Of a DNA stretch of 64,000 bases, positions 1-12,508 are shown piece after piece; position 1 is the first letter of the stretch; each line of letters starts with the position of its first letter. Source of the DNA: Metellina segmentata. Lineage: Eukaryota > Arthropoda > Arachnida > Araneae > Tetragnathidae. Location: NCBI GenBank assembly GCA_947359465.1, contig OX375873.1:58685573-58749572 (forward strand), in the 5' to 3' direction. Below the pieces are notes generated by a model. The model was not told the origin of the DNA. It made no database searches and was given only the letters and a program-made list of their open reading frames with translations. Position numbers and translations under genes: made by a program.

Positions 1-3000
1 GCTAGTTATAAATATAAATTTTTTTGCACATTTTACTTGAATACAAAATGTTTTTTAGGGATAAGCTTAACGAGATTTGTTTGTTCTAATCAGAACATCT
101 AGTCATTACTGGACTTTACTTCGTAATTTTCCCGACGACTCTAATCTTTTCTTTACCAAAGGAAAACATCTCTAAGCATCAAGCAAGCTTCTAACGCGTA
201 TATTTTTGATTTCCTGATCAGGAAAACATTTTAATCACACTCGTTATATGCGTCTTACCTGTGTTAGAGAAACATGCATCGTTAAAATTTCTATACACTA
301 TCTACTCTATACCTAAAAAGTAATTAAACTGCACCAATCTTATGTTTTTATTTATTTTAGTATTATAATGAACAGGTTATTAACCGTCTGGGCGGCATGT
401 GATATCCTAGCAGTGTAGCTTTAGTATTCCCTCCAAACTACACAATGGCTCGCGTATACTGGTTGAAAGTGTAGTCAGCTTAGCCACCACTACAAAAATT
501 AACTTACGATGCAGTAGTATGCATAACAGTGTAACCCAATTACCATGAAGTACTCTTTGGAAGACTAAGTTGCACTGTTTCATTCCGTCTTGCTAAATTG
601 TTGACTGACGGACGTGATTTGAGGACGCAAAAATTTACAACTTCGATGGATGGTCCTCGATGGGTAGTTGAATCGTTAGTGCGATGCTAATCACATTCAA
701 GAACCACAGAAGGCTCTGTGATAGCAGACACTGCTCATTTACTATCACGGCTTCACTCCATTCATTGCTACTCAGCCTTTACTTCACCAGGGCGCTCACA
801 CTTGGCTGCTAAGGGCAACACAGGACATTATGACGCCAGGGCCATATTTGGCCATGCTAAAGAACCTCGTTGACAAGTTTATCAATATACTCCCCTACAG
901 AATTTAGCAGTGTCTGAATTCAATAGATGCTACCACTAGATTGATAATTGAATGATTAGTTGCTTTAGTATATTTGATGACACAAGGGTAATATTTGACC
1001 AAGCTGCGTCAATCACAAGACAGCGTCGAGAAAAAAAAACGGGAAAGGAAAAAATAGGGAAATTAGGGAACAGAGCAGTGAGATGGAAGTAGTAAAAGAT
1101 CGATTGCTTTTCCAGACCCTATATGTACTGAAGACAATAAACCCCTTGTGAAAAGAAAAGATCATTGGAGTACCTCGGGTCCCTTGAGCCCGTACACATC
1201 TAAAGGAAGCGTGCCCTTTATCATTGGGATTCCTAGAAAATACTATTTTGGCTTGTATATCCCCTTCCATGAAAAGCATTTTCTGACAAATGTAGGTGGC
1301 GCTACAGTTTTTTGTGACTGTACGGGATTCTTATGCGTATTTCAGACGTGACGTCACTTGGCAATTTTTGTCGAACACAATTTCAGCACGTCGCAAATGA
1401 AATCCAAAGAATATATTCCAAAATTGATAGATTGTAATTAATAGGTCTACGTCGATTAGATTAAACGTAAAATGACGCCAAAACGTCAATAAGCTGCATT
1501 TAAAGGTAGCCTCTATATGCATTAAGCGAGAGCATTTCGTTAATAAGAAGTTTTTCGGTGCCGAACAGAAAGGCAGTCGATTTTTCGAAAGGCGTGAAGG
1601 TTTGTTAGAAAGACTGTCTTCTAAAAAAGCATGAATGTTGATTACTGTGGGTCGTTTTTCCATGCCGACTCTTTACCTTTACTATGGTTTTATTCACTGA
1701 ACGATACAGTAGGAACTTGTAATCGCGGTGAAGATGCAAGTTGTGGAAGCGTTTTGTTTATGTTCCGGCCTTTCACTGAATTGAAATAGATTCGTTCAAA
1801 ACTACGCGACTCAACTGCCAACTCGTTCGAATCGGACAATACAATATCAATCGGGTTTCTTTGTTCAAATTCAAAATCCCTCTCACAGGAACTGAAAACA
1901 AACTGTTCTACATAGTAATAGGAAATTATCACACCCAGGACCACTTCATGAGGGATTGAGTATTTGGATCCAAGTGGATATTAGGGTTAGAGGATACGAC
2001 AATCCATATAACGCTTGACTTTCCCTTCTGTATCAGAATATTTCTGCTATGCATCATTCCACAGAAGCAATTTAGCGATTTAAAAGCTTTGAAATATGCA
2101 TATATTTCTCATTAAAGAGTTGCTAAATAACTCATCAAAGCATTCTCGAATTCCTAAATATAGTGATACAGAACATGAATTATTCTGATTCGCGATTCCG
2201 TGTTTAGCTCTCGCGAGAACGCATTATTGCCGAGGTTGCAGCATTTATAGCACAGCCCTATATTTTCATAACCGATCACAAAATGTCAAATGCTAGCCGA
2301 ATGTAAAACAACCGAAGCCATCGAGGACGAGTTATTGAGAATTACTATTTAAATGCTATTCTGTCCACCTGGCAACCCTTTCGCCAATTCCGTGCAATTT
2401 CTGATATGCTGTAACAAGGCTACGTTTCTGTTGTGGGTCATTCATTACAAGAAGGGTGAATGGCAGTTCCATCCATATGAATTTAAGCCCGTTTGGAATT
2501 ATTAACACGCAACACACATGGTTTAGCCATTAACTTGGTGTCTCGTGCTGACGGATGATGCTAAGCTTGTTTGCCACTCCTGGAGCTCTTTCTGCTAGAT
2601 AATAAATAGCAACAAACGACTGCATAGAACCTAAAGGATCTGGGTGTTGGGATATTTATCGGGATTCGTATTTTACCTCAGGTTATTTATTGGATACTCT
2701 TGCGTTTACATTTTGAAGATAATTTTAGGATTGTATTTATTTGTATGTACATTAAGGTGAACCGACAAAATCGATCTTCGTCGGAAAAAATTCCAATAGT
2801 GAATAAAGATTGACGGTCCACCTCGGATTAACATATTTGTAAACATCTACTGTCAGTGATTGATGGAAATGGATAATTTATAGTGTAGTGGAATACAAAT
2901 GATCAGTACAATGGCGATGAATAAAATATCTATCTTATGTCTCTATATTTAAAAAATGTTACCGCCGCCATCGCAGGATTGAAAACTCGCGTTTTTCACT

Positions 3001-3900
3001 CGATTCTTAGATTGTTTCCCAAGAAAGTACGGATCAGAAAATTACCAAATTTACATGGTTTGTTCAAAATTGTCCAGGCTACACGACGAAGAGGATTTTT
3101 TTCCAATGCGGCTGTCAGTTTAATGTTCATTAAGCGTCAAAGTTGAAAGAGAGAAATTTCTACCGTGAGTGAAACACATATAAATTTTCAGTCTTCATCC
3201 GTGAGTTTTTTTACGGAGTACCTCAAACGTGAATTTTTGCAGCTCGTCGAGTTTTTTTAGAAATTTCAAACTGGTTCCTGATAATATTTCTTTGAAATTC
3301 GGGAAAAATCGGGACATTTTCGTTTTTTTTAAACTATCATATCTATATCTTATTACTATTAGTTTTTAAATTTGAAAACATCACAGTATACCTTGGAATG
3401 TAATCTTTTTTACGGTATGATTATTTCTGAAATTGGTTCATAAATAAATTCGATGCGATCAAAAGTTGGTCATACAAATTTCGGAATATTGGGATATTTG
3501 TGATATGGTCAGGGTGGCCATAGTATGGGGCCATCCACTCGACACATTGAGCTTTTTTCATGGGATCCGCCATTTTGAGTAACTGAATTCTTTAATAATC
3601 GTTTGCGTGTTCTGCAGCACTATCTATAATCAGAAACATACTGTAAAACAAAAACTTTTTGAGTTATTCTATCTATTGTTGTAACTAGTTTTGCTGTAGG
3701 CCTATTCTTTTTTTTTTAAATACATTTTTGAAGTTGTACTGATCTTTTTGGGACACCCTGTATATCCACGAAGCTTAAACTATGGATTGGTTCAATTTTA
3801 AGGATCAGCCGACATTTATGGTATTTTATTATAAATGATATCCACAAGAGATGAATAGTTCTATTGATGTCTGTCTTTTTTAATCTTGTAGACAACGGTT
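1..3900. other. AT-rich stretch, no gene seen
   Basis: No coding region is supported. The open frames are short, lack family similarity that I recognise, and have no convincing splice context. Around 3740-3770 there is a run of T/A followed by a motif (GGGACACCCTGTATA) of the kind found at ends of mariner-type elements, so 3300-3770 may be an old transposon remnant, but no matching second end was found. Confidence 0.5.
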
Positions 3901-3907
3901 TTTTCTT

Positions 3908-3970
3908 GGATCGAGTTCAAAATCCCTATCCTCCAGTTGCTAATCCGTGATTACCAACTTGCTTACTACG
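3908..3970 (-). mobile_element. SINE2 head fragment (tRNA-like promoter part)
   Basis: On the minus strand this matches the head of the second SINE family seen at 8047, 33107, 45371 and 63188: an A-box-like part, then ACGGATTAGCAAC, then a degenerate B-box region ending in ACTCGATCC. Only the 5' head is present and the body is missing. Confidence 0.6.
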
Positions 3971-6299
3971 GCGCGATATTCACGAGAAACAAATTGATGG
4001 TGAATATCGTTCCAAGAAATAACGATGCTCAACAAAGTGTGCAACGAAAATACTTAATCAAAGAGTTGTTTTCCACTTTAAGTTGTTGTTGTTGCTGTTG
4101 ACGTGTGTCTCCTGAACTGTGAAACACAAGATCAGGCCCAGTGATCTGAAGTAGGACAGACACAGAAGAATACAGGTTTTATTATTTTACAAACACACAA
4201 ATTCCACTTTAAGTAAGAATAGAATAGGAATAAAACACAAAACCTGATTATTACATGAAATAAATCGTATTTCTTAAGCGAATCAAATATGACCTTAACT
4301 AATTCCTTCCCAGAAAATAAATACCAACATTTTGAAATCGAATTCCGTTTTCCTACATCCAGAAAAATACCAAACATTGCTACTTTTCTTACTCGGTTGT
4401 CTGGTGCAATCACTTAAATAGAAGCATGCTGAGATTGATTTTACTGTAGAAAATTCTACGCACTCTCAAAACTAAATCTCGCGTTCGTATCCTGACACAT
4501 TATTTCCCCTTCTTTTAAAATTCGCGCAAGATAAATCCCATTAGCTTTCGAGCGTCAAAAATGCTTTGCCCGATGGCAGATAAATGCAAATGAAGCAAAT
4601 TAAAAATGTAGTACGCCATTTGGTCTCCAACACATTAAGCTGAGTACTAAGAATTTCCAGCTCTTATTTGGCCAAGTCGTAACGATGTAGGGGGAGAGAA
4701 AAACTCCCTCGTGCACCCGGTGGAACATCAATATGAAGACGTTTTGAAAACATTTCAATTACGCAATTAAACGTTTAAGCCTCTATTATGGGAGTGGGAA
4801 AACTTTTTTCGAAGTTTAATTGAACTAGTACCGCTGGGAAGTGGTCAAATTACTGGCATTCCGAAACATCTATTACCGAATTGAATTTGGAGATTACGTC
4901 AAGACTTCCGAAGCTGAGAAAAATGAAATGAAGCGCAGTTTGATTCTTGTGACTAAAAATAATTTTCTTCCTTACGATAGCGTAAGCCAAGAGACAGTTT
5001 TAACTTGCATTATAGCGAATTGAGTAAGCGAATAATTCACTTTTGATCAAAGTTTCTTTTTTTACGGTTTGTGTATGATTGAAATGAATTTTTTGGCATA
5101 CCAGGATGGTCAATGTCAAATACATTTAAAAGTGTATGCGTATAAATTTAGTGTTTATTTGACATACTGACTACTGAATTCAGATTTATTGAAGAATATT
5201 TGATCCCATGAAACGTGTATAAAGTACGAATAATAAACTAATTATTAAATCTATTCCATGAAAATAAACATAAATGCTAAATAAACAGGTATTCATGAAA
5301 ATTAGAATTATTCTGTTTTACAGCTATTACATAAATAAAACAATAAAGCATAAAAAGTAGATGTTTATCTAAAAATCATGTTTATCTGTATTAATGCCAC
5401 TAAATTATCAACAATTTAAATTTAAAAAGATGTGCAGTAACCTAATAGATTCAGCCTTTCTAATGAGAAATATTTATCTTATAAAACAGTATTGTGACCA
5501 CGAGCCCTTTTAATCTCCTAAAAATAATGTTGTTTAATCAATTTTCAATATTTTCGAGTTGTCTAATTTTTTAGAAATTCATTTTTGAACTTGAAAAACT
5601 ATAATTAATTTTATATATCGAATTATGAATTAACATGCATCTTTAAATTAAAATTCATAATTTTAAAGGCGTATTTTCAAGCAGAAATGTATTCAACACA
5701 AGCTTACTAGTAAGCTGTACATCTTTTATGATCCCAAAGATCCATGATCTGTTAGTGAAATCAATTAATGAATCTCTATTAGATACTTTTTATTAAATAA
5801 ATAACATTTTTTGGAAACAGTTAATATTAAAATATCTGAATGTATCGTCGGTTTACTATCAAAACCTTGTATGTTTTGGAATCAAAACTTTTCAGGAATG
5901 TAAATAACTAGATACCGAATTGTAGACTTTTAGGGCTTTATATCAGATGTATATCAAAGTGCTTTTTAAACAAGTTCAGTAGGCATATTTGTATTTGAAA
6001 TGCTAGAACCTCACCAACAAATGTAATAAATAGGCATAAGCTATGGTTAGGTAAAAGTATCATTACTTTGATTTAGACCTATACTCTATTTATAACACTA
6101 ATACATAAAGCCTAGTAATAACGATTTTTATTGTTCAAATTAGCCAAGTGACTTTCTGACCAGACAGTCACTTGACATGATGAGGATTGATTTGTAAATT
6201 TAATTCATTTATCAAAGCTATTTTTTTTCAAATTTAGTCCTCCACAATAATAAATACGTTTACGAATAGACACACAATAATAAAATCGAAAACACATAT
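3971..6299. other. AT-rich stretch, no gene seen
   Basis: Very AT-rich, especially 5000-6300. Only short frames without recognisable similarity. A GTTGTT/GCTGTTG microrepeat lies near 4082-4100. Nothing else supportable. Confidence 0.5.
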
Positions 6300-7164
6300 G
6301 GGGCCGGGACACAGTTTTCTATTTTTTTTGTTGTTAATAAAGATATTTTTTGAAATCTTTAAAGACGATATAGCATCTAATTCACAAGTAGAAAATGAAA
6401 AAAAAAAAACTTTATAGCAGTTAAAAAAATTTTAAAATTTCAAAATTTTCAAAAAAGTGATTGTGTTTACTTTTGATATAACTTGAGGAATTACTTATGA
6501 AAAGACACAGTATTAACATTTTCTAAAAGCAGATAATATATTTAAAAGTTTGTCTTCACAGTTTTTTAATATATGCATTTAAAAAATATTAAAAATTTTT
6601 TGATTAAAACTGAGCATTTTTTGAATTTATAATTTATAAAAACTCTTATATTTTGAAACGTATCAATAATTTTTAAAATTCCTGAAGACAAATCACTTAA
6701 ATATGTATGAAGAATATACATATCAAATTTCATACAATTATCTTGAATAAATTTTGAGTTATATCATTTTAAAGTTGGGAAAAGTGTGAAAAATCCATCA
6801 TGGAGAAAAATCACTTCAAAGTTTCACTATTGAAAATCAGTTACAAAAGTAAAATTTTAGTACCTTAAAAACCTCCGGGTACGTAAGTAAATTACATTAC
6901 TGTCTTTATATCTTTGATTAAGGTTTATTTTGACTAACAGTGCCTTTCTACGGTACAATTTGTATGCAACTGTACTTTTGTTATCGGCTTTTCGGATACG
7001 TAGACATATCAGCTGTCAAAACATTCCTTTGTTTATATCTTTGATTCTACTCAAAATATCATCATAAAATTGGTGTCAAACGAAAGAGAATTAAATTACA
7101 AATCTTTAGAGAAAATAAACATAAAAAGGACTTTTTTAAGGTTTTTTTTTTGTCCCGGTGCCCC
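6300..7164. mobile_element. Candidate non-autonomous TIR element (MITE-like)
   Basis: The left end reads GGGGCCGGGACA and the right end, reverse complemented, reads GGGGCACCGGGACA. They are short, GC-rich, imperfect inverted termini around about 840 bp of extremely AT-rich sequence with no coding capacity. GC-rich termini standing out of A/T-rich surroundings on both sides is the main support. I could not define a clean target-site duplication, so the exact ends are uncertain and chance similarity is possible. Confidence 0.4.
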
Positions 7165-7929
7165 TTAAAAAGAAAAAAAATACACGAGTATGATGGTTTG
7201 AGTGTGGCAACATTGTTGCTCAGAGGGTCACCTTTAAAAGTGTTTTCAACGTACATTGAAGGTTCCAGTAACTATGGTTATGGAAATCGCACGCAAAACT
7301 CATATTTACCTAAACAACACCTGAAGAATCCAATATATTATAGAGCCTTTGAAAGAGATTCTCAAAGATAATAGAATTTGTTCTTAGCTACTTTTACAAG
7401 GCGTTACTAAAATTTTTGACACAGCGTGACGGTACCTAGATCTTTTATTCAATGAGGTTTCGTGATTGTGTGGATTGTGGTGGGAACATTAATTTCGTGA
7501 AAATAAGCGGAACAGCTGTTACTTTTGGCGAACCTCTAAGAGTTGGTTCTCATGTATTAGAACGTGGATTACTTAAGCGGGAGTTGCCAAATTTTAGGTG
7601 ATGTGCATTACAAGCCTTTGGAAGAAAAATTCTAACTTAACTTTTTTTGTTTAGTTTCACAAGCGAAGTTTATGAAATATTCTCTGTTGTTTCAATGCTC
7701 TGTAGCAGCAATTCCGATACTTTGTTTACTAGTTAAATTTAATTTGAAAAGTACAGTAAACTATTTTATGCTTATGGATGAAAATGGTAAACCTAGTTCG
7801 ACCATCTCGAATTAAGATTTGAGGAGAGTTTATGCTACTCAGGGTGGAAAAATTCACTCAATGTTTAAAAACAAGAATAGGTCAATTATTGTCTTTGTAG
7901 GGGACTATTAACATTTTCTTTTCTGCTTT
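7165..7929. other. No gene seen
   Basis: AT-rich unique sequence with short unrelated frames only. Confidence 0.45.
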
Positions 7930-8320
7930 TGTAACAACGGTCAGTTTGGAGAGTGAGTTGCCAGCTCAAGTGTTGGCGTCATCTGACCTCATAATCAGGA
8001 GGTATTGTCATCAGATCTTTCCCTTCGAGGTTGATCCCGGATCGTCACCCTCCAGTTGGAAGATCAACGGATTAGCAACCTGAGGGTTGAGAGTTCGAAA
8101 CTAGGTCCAACCAAAAATCGTCGGCTTCAAATCTCCTCATGTTGTCGTGAAGTGCAAGTTTGGAGAGTGGGGTGTCAGCTCAGGTGTTGTTCTTGTCATC
8201 TGTATGTGGTCCAAAATTACGAGGTGCTGTCCTTCGAACTTTACCTTCTGAACTGATCCCGGACCGTCAGTGATAGCCCATTGTATTGCTCCAGTGTGAC
8301 GCAAGTTCAACTACCTACCT
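7930..8320 (+). mobile_element. SINE2, with a second partial SINE body in front
   Basis: From about 8047 a tRNA-like head (ACGGATTAGCAACC, then GAGTTCGAAAC as B box) is followed by the shared SINE body (GTTTGGAGAGTGGGGTG, CAGCTCAGGTGTTG, AAAATTACGAGG) and tail (CCGGACCGTCAG, TAGCCCATTGTATTGCTCC, GTGTGACG). Before it, 7940-8045 holds another copy of the body and tail without a head (GTTTGGAGAGTGAGTTGCC to GATCCCGGATCGTC). The two are head-to-tail, so this is a dimer or two adjacent insertions. Confidence 0.75.
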
Positions 8321-10449
8321 AAAACATTTCAAATGGTTTATTTAATAACGTTTACACAGAAAACAGCTTTTAACGCTTTCTAAATCTTCCATTTACCTAA
8401 AAAGTGATTCGATAAATTACCATAAACGGAGATCTCAACTGAAATAAGTTTTGCCTTTAGGCTAGGGGGCTTTACACTCTGGTTTTCTTTTATAATTTAA
8501 TTATTCTTCTTTAAAAGTGGCTATCAAAACGAATAGTCACTTGGAACGTTGAAGAAACGTTGACGTAAGATTATTGGCATATGAGTAGACGTTCTTCCTT
8601 CACCACAAGCAAAATCACAGCTGGCGTGAAAGCCCCAGAGGTGCCAGAAATATTTTCTTCCCTACTCTTTCAGTTGCAATAGGATAAAAATGAATTACAA
8701 CTGATGTCTGGTAGGAAATAGAAAAATAACAATCCCGTCTTATCCTTTTGAACGTATAATAAATCTTTAGGGGATTAACTGGAGGGAAAAAACCTTTGTT
8801 TCACAAAAGCGAGAGTATGTAACTGAAGTGGAGGGAAAAGAAATATTTTCGTTTTTGTTTTAGAGTCAATTGAAGCTGCGAAACCATATTTCCACCAGCT
8901 TTATTCGGTTGCGTGAAAAGTAGATTTCGGAAAATGGCCAGGTCAAAATCCTAAGTGTTATGCTTCATTAAATATGAATAGGAAATATGCAGCAAAAAGT
9001 GAGTCTATATTTCTAAACATGTAAAGGAGTCTTTTAATTGAAAATCCATAATTTGTCATGTGTTTTATGTAGATTTTATTGCTGCAGTCGAAACTAGAAA
9101 TGTAATTAATTAGAGTAATTAGGAGTTAATTGTATAAACAATGTGCTGAAAATTGTGGTAGTTTAGTAAAACTGTTAGAATTTCTTAAATGTTTTCTTAT
9201 TTGATCCTTTTAGATTTAATTATGTTATTTTGAGTAAATAAAAATAAATAATTCCTAAAATATTACCGATATTATTTTTATTTGATCAAAATAAATCGGG
9301 TACCTGATTTTGAAAACATTCCATCGTTCATTTTGTATATGAAAAATTAACATATTTTGAATAGTATAAAGTAAAGATCATTATGAACGCTCCTTTATTT
9401 AACTGTATAAAAATGCTGCTAAAACTTATTTAATTGAAAATTCTGCGTTTTCTAAAATTTAGTTCGTAATAGTATATATAGTTTAGGTTGATTTAGAGAT
9501 AAAATAAAGCTATTCAACGGAACAATGGCATAGAATTTGAAAGGCGTATACAACTATTTCAAAATTTTCTAACACATACCATACAAATAATACAGTCTGT
9601 ATGGAAAAGAAAAATTTCAGTATTATACTAATATTTCCTGAAACGATTACTTCGCTAATTTGTATAATGGGGGATACTTTACTTTACTTTTCTAAAACTA
9701 GTGGTTTTGTTTTATAAGAAAAGAACATAATGATGCAAATAAGTTGAAAATATCAAAAAATCTATTGTTTGTTAAAAAAAAAGTAACATCTTGCTGAAGT
9801 CTTTGAATATTGAATGATAAACAACAATATAATAATTGGTTGCAAGCTTTTGAATAATATATTTGGGAAATAATGTTCTACAAAATGTTTTAATCATAAA
9901 ACAAGTCAAAACAAAATATACGGATAACATATTAAAAGCTGTTACTGTAGAACAACATGAACAAAAACGCATGATATATTATATTTCCTGAATTGAGAGA
10001 ATCAGACATTGTTTTTGCGAATAAATTATATATTTATTTATCTTTTCCCGATGGTGAAATTTTTGATCTATGATTAATTTAAATGATTATGTTCTTTATG
10101 ATTCATTGAAATGAATATAGTTAAGAAACTTTGGAAGTAAAACTGTTTTTAATCTCTAACTATTGTTAAAACTTATCTTTAAAGTAAATGCAACGTTAGA
10201 ATATATTCAAGGTAATCTTTACTTACGAACTTCTCTCGCACTTCTCAATCGTATTGTTCAATCAATATCTGTTTTTTTTTTATCATGTTAGTTTACCAGA
10301 GTTCGTTTTATGGTTACAAGCGATGCCAACATTAGACAATCCTGACATACAATCGTCCTCGATGAAGAGAATTAACTAATACTAATAATATAATTTTACA
10401 ATGTATACAACTGAAACTTAAAGTTCCTATGAAAGGTGACCAATATACA
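8321..10449. other. AT-rich stretch, no gene seen
   Basis: No supported genes. The 8450-8950 part is somewhat less AT-rich and looks like unique intronic or intergenic DNA; the rest is AT-rich with short chance frames. Confidence 0.45.
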
Positions 10450-10511
10450 TAAACACTAAAAAGCAAGTATTAACTGAGAGTTTAAAGTTCTTGTGGGTTT
10501 TAAGCTTCTCA

Positions 10512-11860
10512 TTTTTAGTTCGGGTATCGGGCAGGAACTTTTTGGGTGAGTCTAGGATTCCTCCTGGGTGGATATTCTATGTCCCGGTAATTCGTATCTT
10601 CGTCTTCCTCGCTTTCGCTTTCACTCTCGCATCACCAAGCTTTCAACTGACTAACGTGAGCGGTGGTAGAGTAGAAACGTCCTTTCTCTTTAGGCTCGAG
10701 TTGGGAAACTCTGTAAGTGTCGCTTAAGAGTACTTCGTCACTACTAATGGTCCACGATATGTTGGTTGAGTTTTAGTCGGTTTTACCGTTGATCTCGGTA
10801 ATCTTCTAACCACGACTATTTCTCCTTGATCAAACTTCAAAGTTTTACACTTCTTTCGGTCATAATATTCCTTTGCATTTCCCTGTTTATCGTCGATTAT
10901 CTTACTTGCTTCAGCTTGAACCTTTTCTGGATTTTTCCAAACATCAGCATCATCATCGGCCAATATTCGTAGTTTCCCGTCGTTAAATCTTGGGGAATAA
11001 CCGTGTAGCAGTTCAAATGGCGTTTGGTCTGTTGTGTTGGTTACCCTATTATTCAAATTTCGTTCGCATTGCTTAATTCTATTGTCCCAATCTTTGTGTC
11101 CAGGGTGTGTCATGCTCGTCATGATTACAGGTAGAACATTCATATTTACTCTTTCAACCATTCCATTTCCTTGAGGTTGTTGTGCAGATGTCTGCTTAAT
11201 TCCGTTTATCCTGCAGTACGCTTCGAATGCATGTGATGTGAAACACGAGCCTCTATCATTGATGATCCTTTCAGGAAGCCCGAATTCATCAACAAACACT
11301 TATAAGTCTCTGATTACATTCTTGAGTGAAGTATTTCTTGTGGGAAAGAGTTTTACGAATCGTGTAAGGTTATCAATTAAGATCATCAAATAGCTATTCC
11401 CTTTAGAACTTTTTACAAACGGACCTAGGTGGTCTAGAAGAACTATAGCAAACTGTGTCTTTCCTTGTTTGATGGGGTGCAAGGTTCCTTGTTGTTTTCC
11501 ATTTTGTACTTTATTTACTAGGCACTCGAAATACATTGATATGTGCCGTCTGACATATCTTTTCATAGAAGCGAACCAGTAAAGTTCATTGATTTTGGCT
11601 GTCGTTTTGTCAACAGAAAAGTGCCCATCAAATCGTGAAACCTGACGACTAAACTTTTCCTCATACTTTTAGGAACCACGTACAGTAACTTCTTTTCTTC
11701 ATTGTGTAGAACTATTCGATATAATCTCTTATGCTTGTAGTCATAATCTTTTATTTTCTGTTTCTCATCGTTGGTTCACGAGGATCTTTTTCAAATATCT
11801 CTATGAGTTGCCTCAGGTTTTGATCAGCATGTTGTATTATTAAGACTTTTTCGTCCTCCG
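10512..11860 (-). pseudogene. Gypsy-like integrase region of pol, broken
   Basis: Integrases join retroelement cDNA to the host genome. Two minus-strand segments share one frame, 11566-11300 and 11299-10724, split by a single in-frame stop at 11302-11300. The first carries the YVRRHI region near the zinc-binding motif, in which one of the CxxC cysteines appears lost, then a D in LLDHLGPF and the DNLTRF motif. The second has INDRGSCF (second catalytic Asp), then QPQGNGMVERVN (catalytic Glu), then TPFELLHGYSPR, and a C-terminal part with YDRKK and FDQGEIVVV. At about 10730 a frameshift cuts off a tail that continues in another frame to about 10512 and includes an acidic Glu/Ser run. The catalytic residues remain visible, but the gene cannot make a full protein. 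Confident as an integrase relic. Confidence 0.85.
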
Positions 11861-11864
11861 TAAA

Positions 11865-12508
11865 TCTATATATATATTTCTCTTACGTGGCACGCAAAAA
11901 AGACGTTATTTGTTACCGCGTTTTGGCAACATTATGCGATTGTTTGTTTACTAGGAGCCTCGCGAGTCATTTGATTCTATAGCGTTATCGGATGAAATTT
12001 TATTGAAAAAAATGAATTTTAGACGAGCTGTTGCGGTTCGTAATAGAAATCTAAGAAAGCGAAGGATCTTTTCAGGGCTATTTAAAAAACGGTCCTTTTC
12101 AAGGCTAACAATTATAGTACAACAAGACGCGTGCACTACAACTTTCGACAACAAACTCAGTCAAAAAGTGTATGGGTGGCTCGAGTACTGGGGAAATGTA
12201 CACACAAACAACATGCTGGGTATTCAATTTCCAAAGCAGCGCTCACATTGCGAGTAAAAATTTGCTCAAAGTTTTCATCTAAATTCTGATTCCAGAGGTA
12301 CTATATATATCTTTTATGTAATACAACAAATTTAGATTTGAAAAATATTTTTTTGGAATATATTTTGTAATCAATCCCTTCTACTAGGACACGTGTCTTC
12401 ATTGATGCGTGCGAAGCGAGCATAAGTTCGCGCAGCGAACCAATGAGAATTTCGAAGCAATCCTCCGGGGGTTGGCGAGCGTTAGCGAGCAGGGGGCGGG
12501 TCCCCTAG
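11865..12508 (+). mobile_element. Non-autonomous Helitron, copy 1
   Basis: The 5' end is TCTATATATATA followed by TCTCTTACGTGGCACGC, preceded by A. The 3' end is CTAG followed by T, directly after a GC-rich hairpin (GGGGGCGGGTCCCC, 12492-12505). These are the classic Helitron features: 5'-TC, 3' hairpin, CTRR-3', insertion between A and T, no target-site duplication. An inverted near-full copy at 60651-61300 confirms both ends. The 3' subterminal part has several short palindromes such as TTCGCGCAGCGAA. No Rep/helicase ORF is present; the 84-codon frame at 12003-12257 is likely incidental. It interrupts the Gypsy-like pol between RNase H and integrase. Confidence 0.88.

Noticed and set aside
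12003..12257. 84-codon plus ORF, with a counterpart in the second Helitron copy
   Set aside because: Lies inside a non-autonomous Helitron and shows no Rep or helicase motif; the copy at 60651-61300 does not keep the same open frame.
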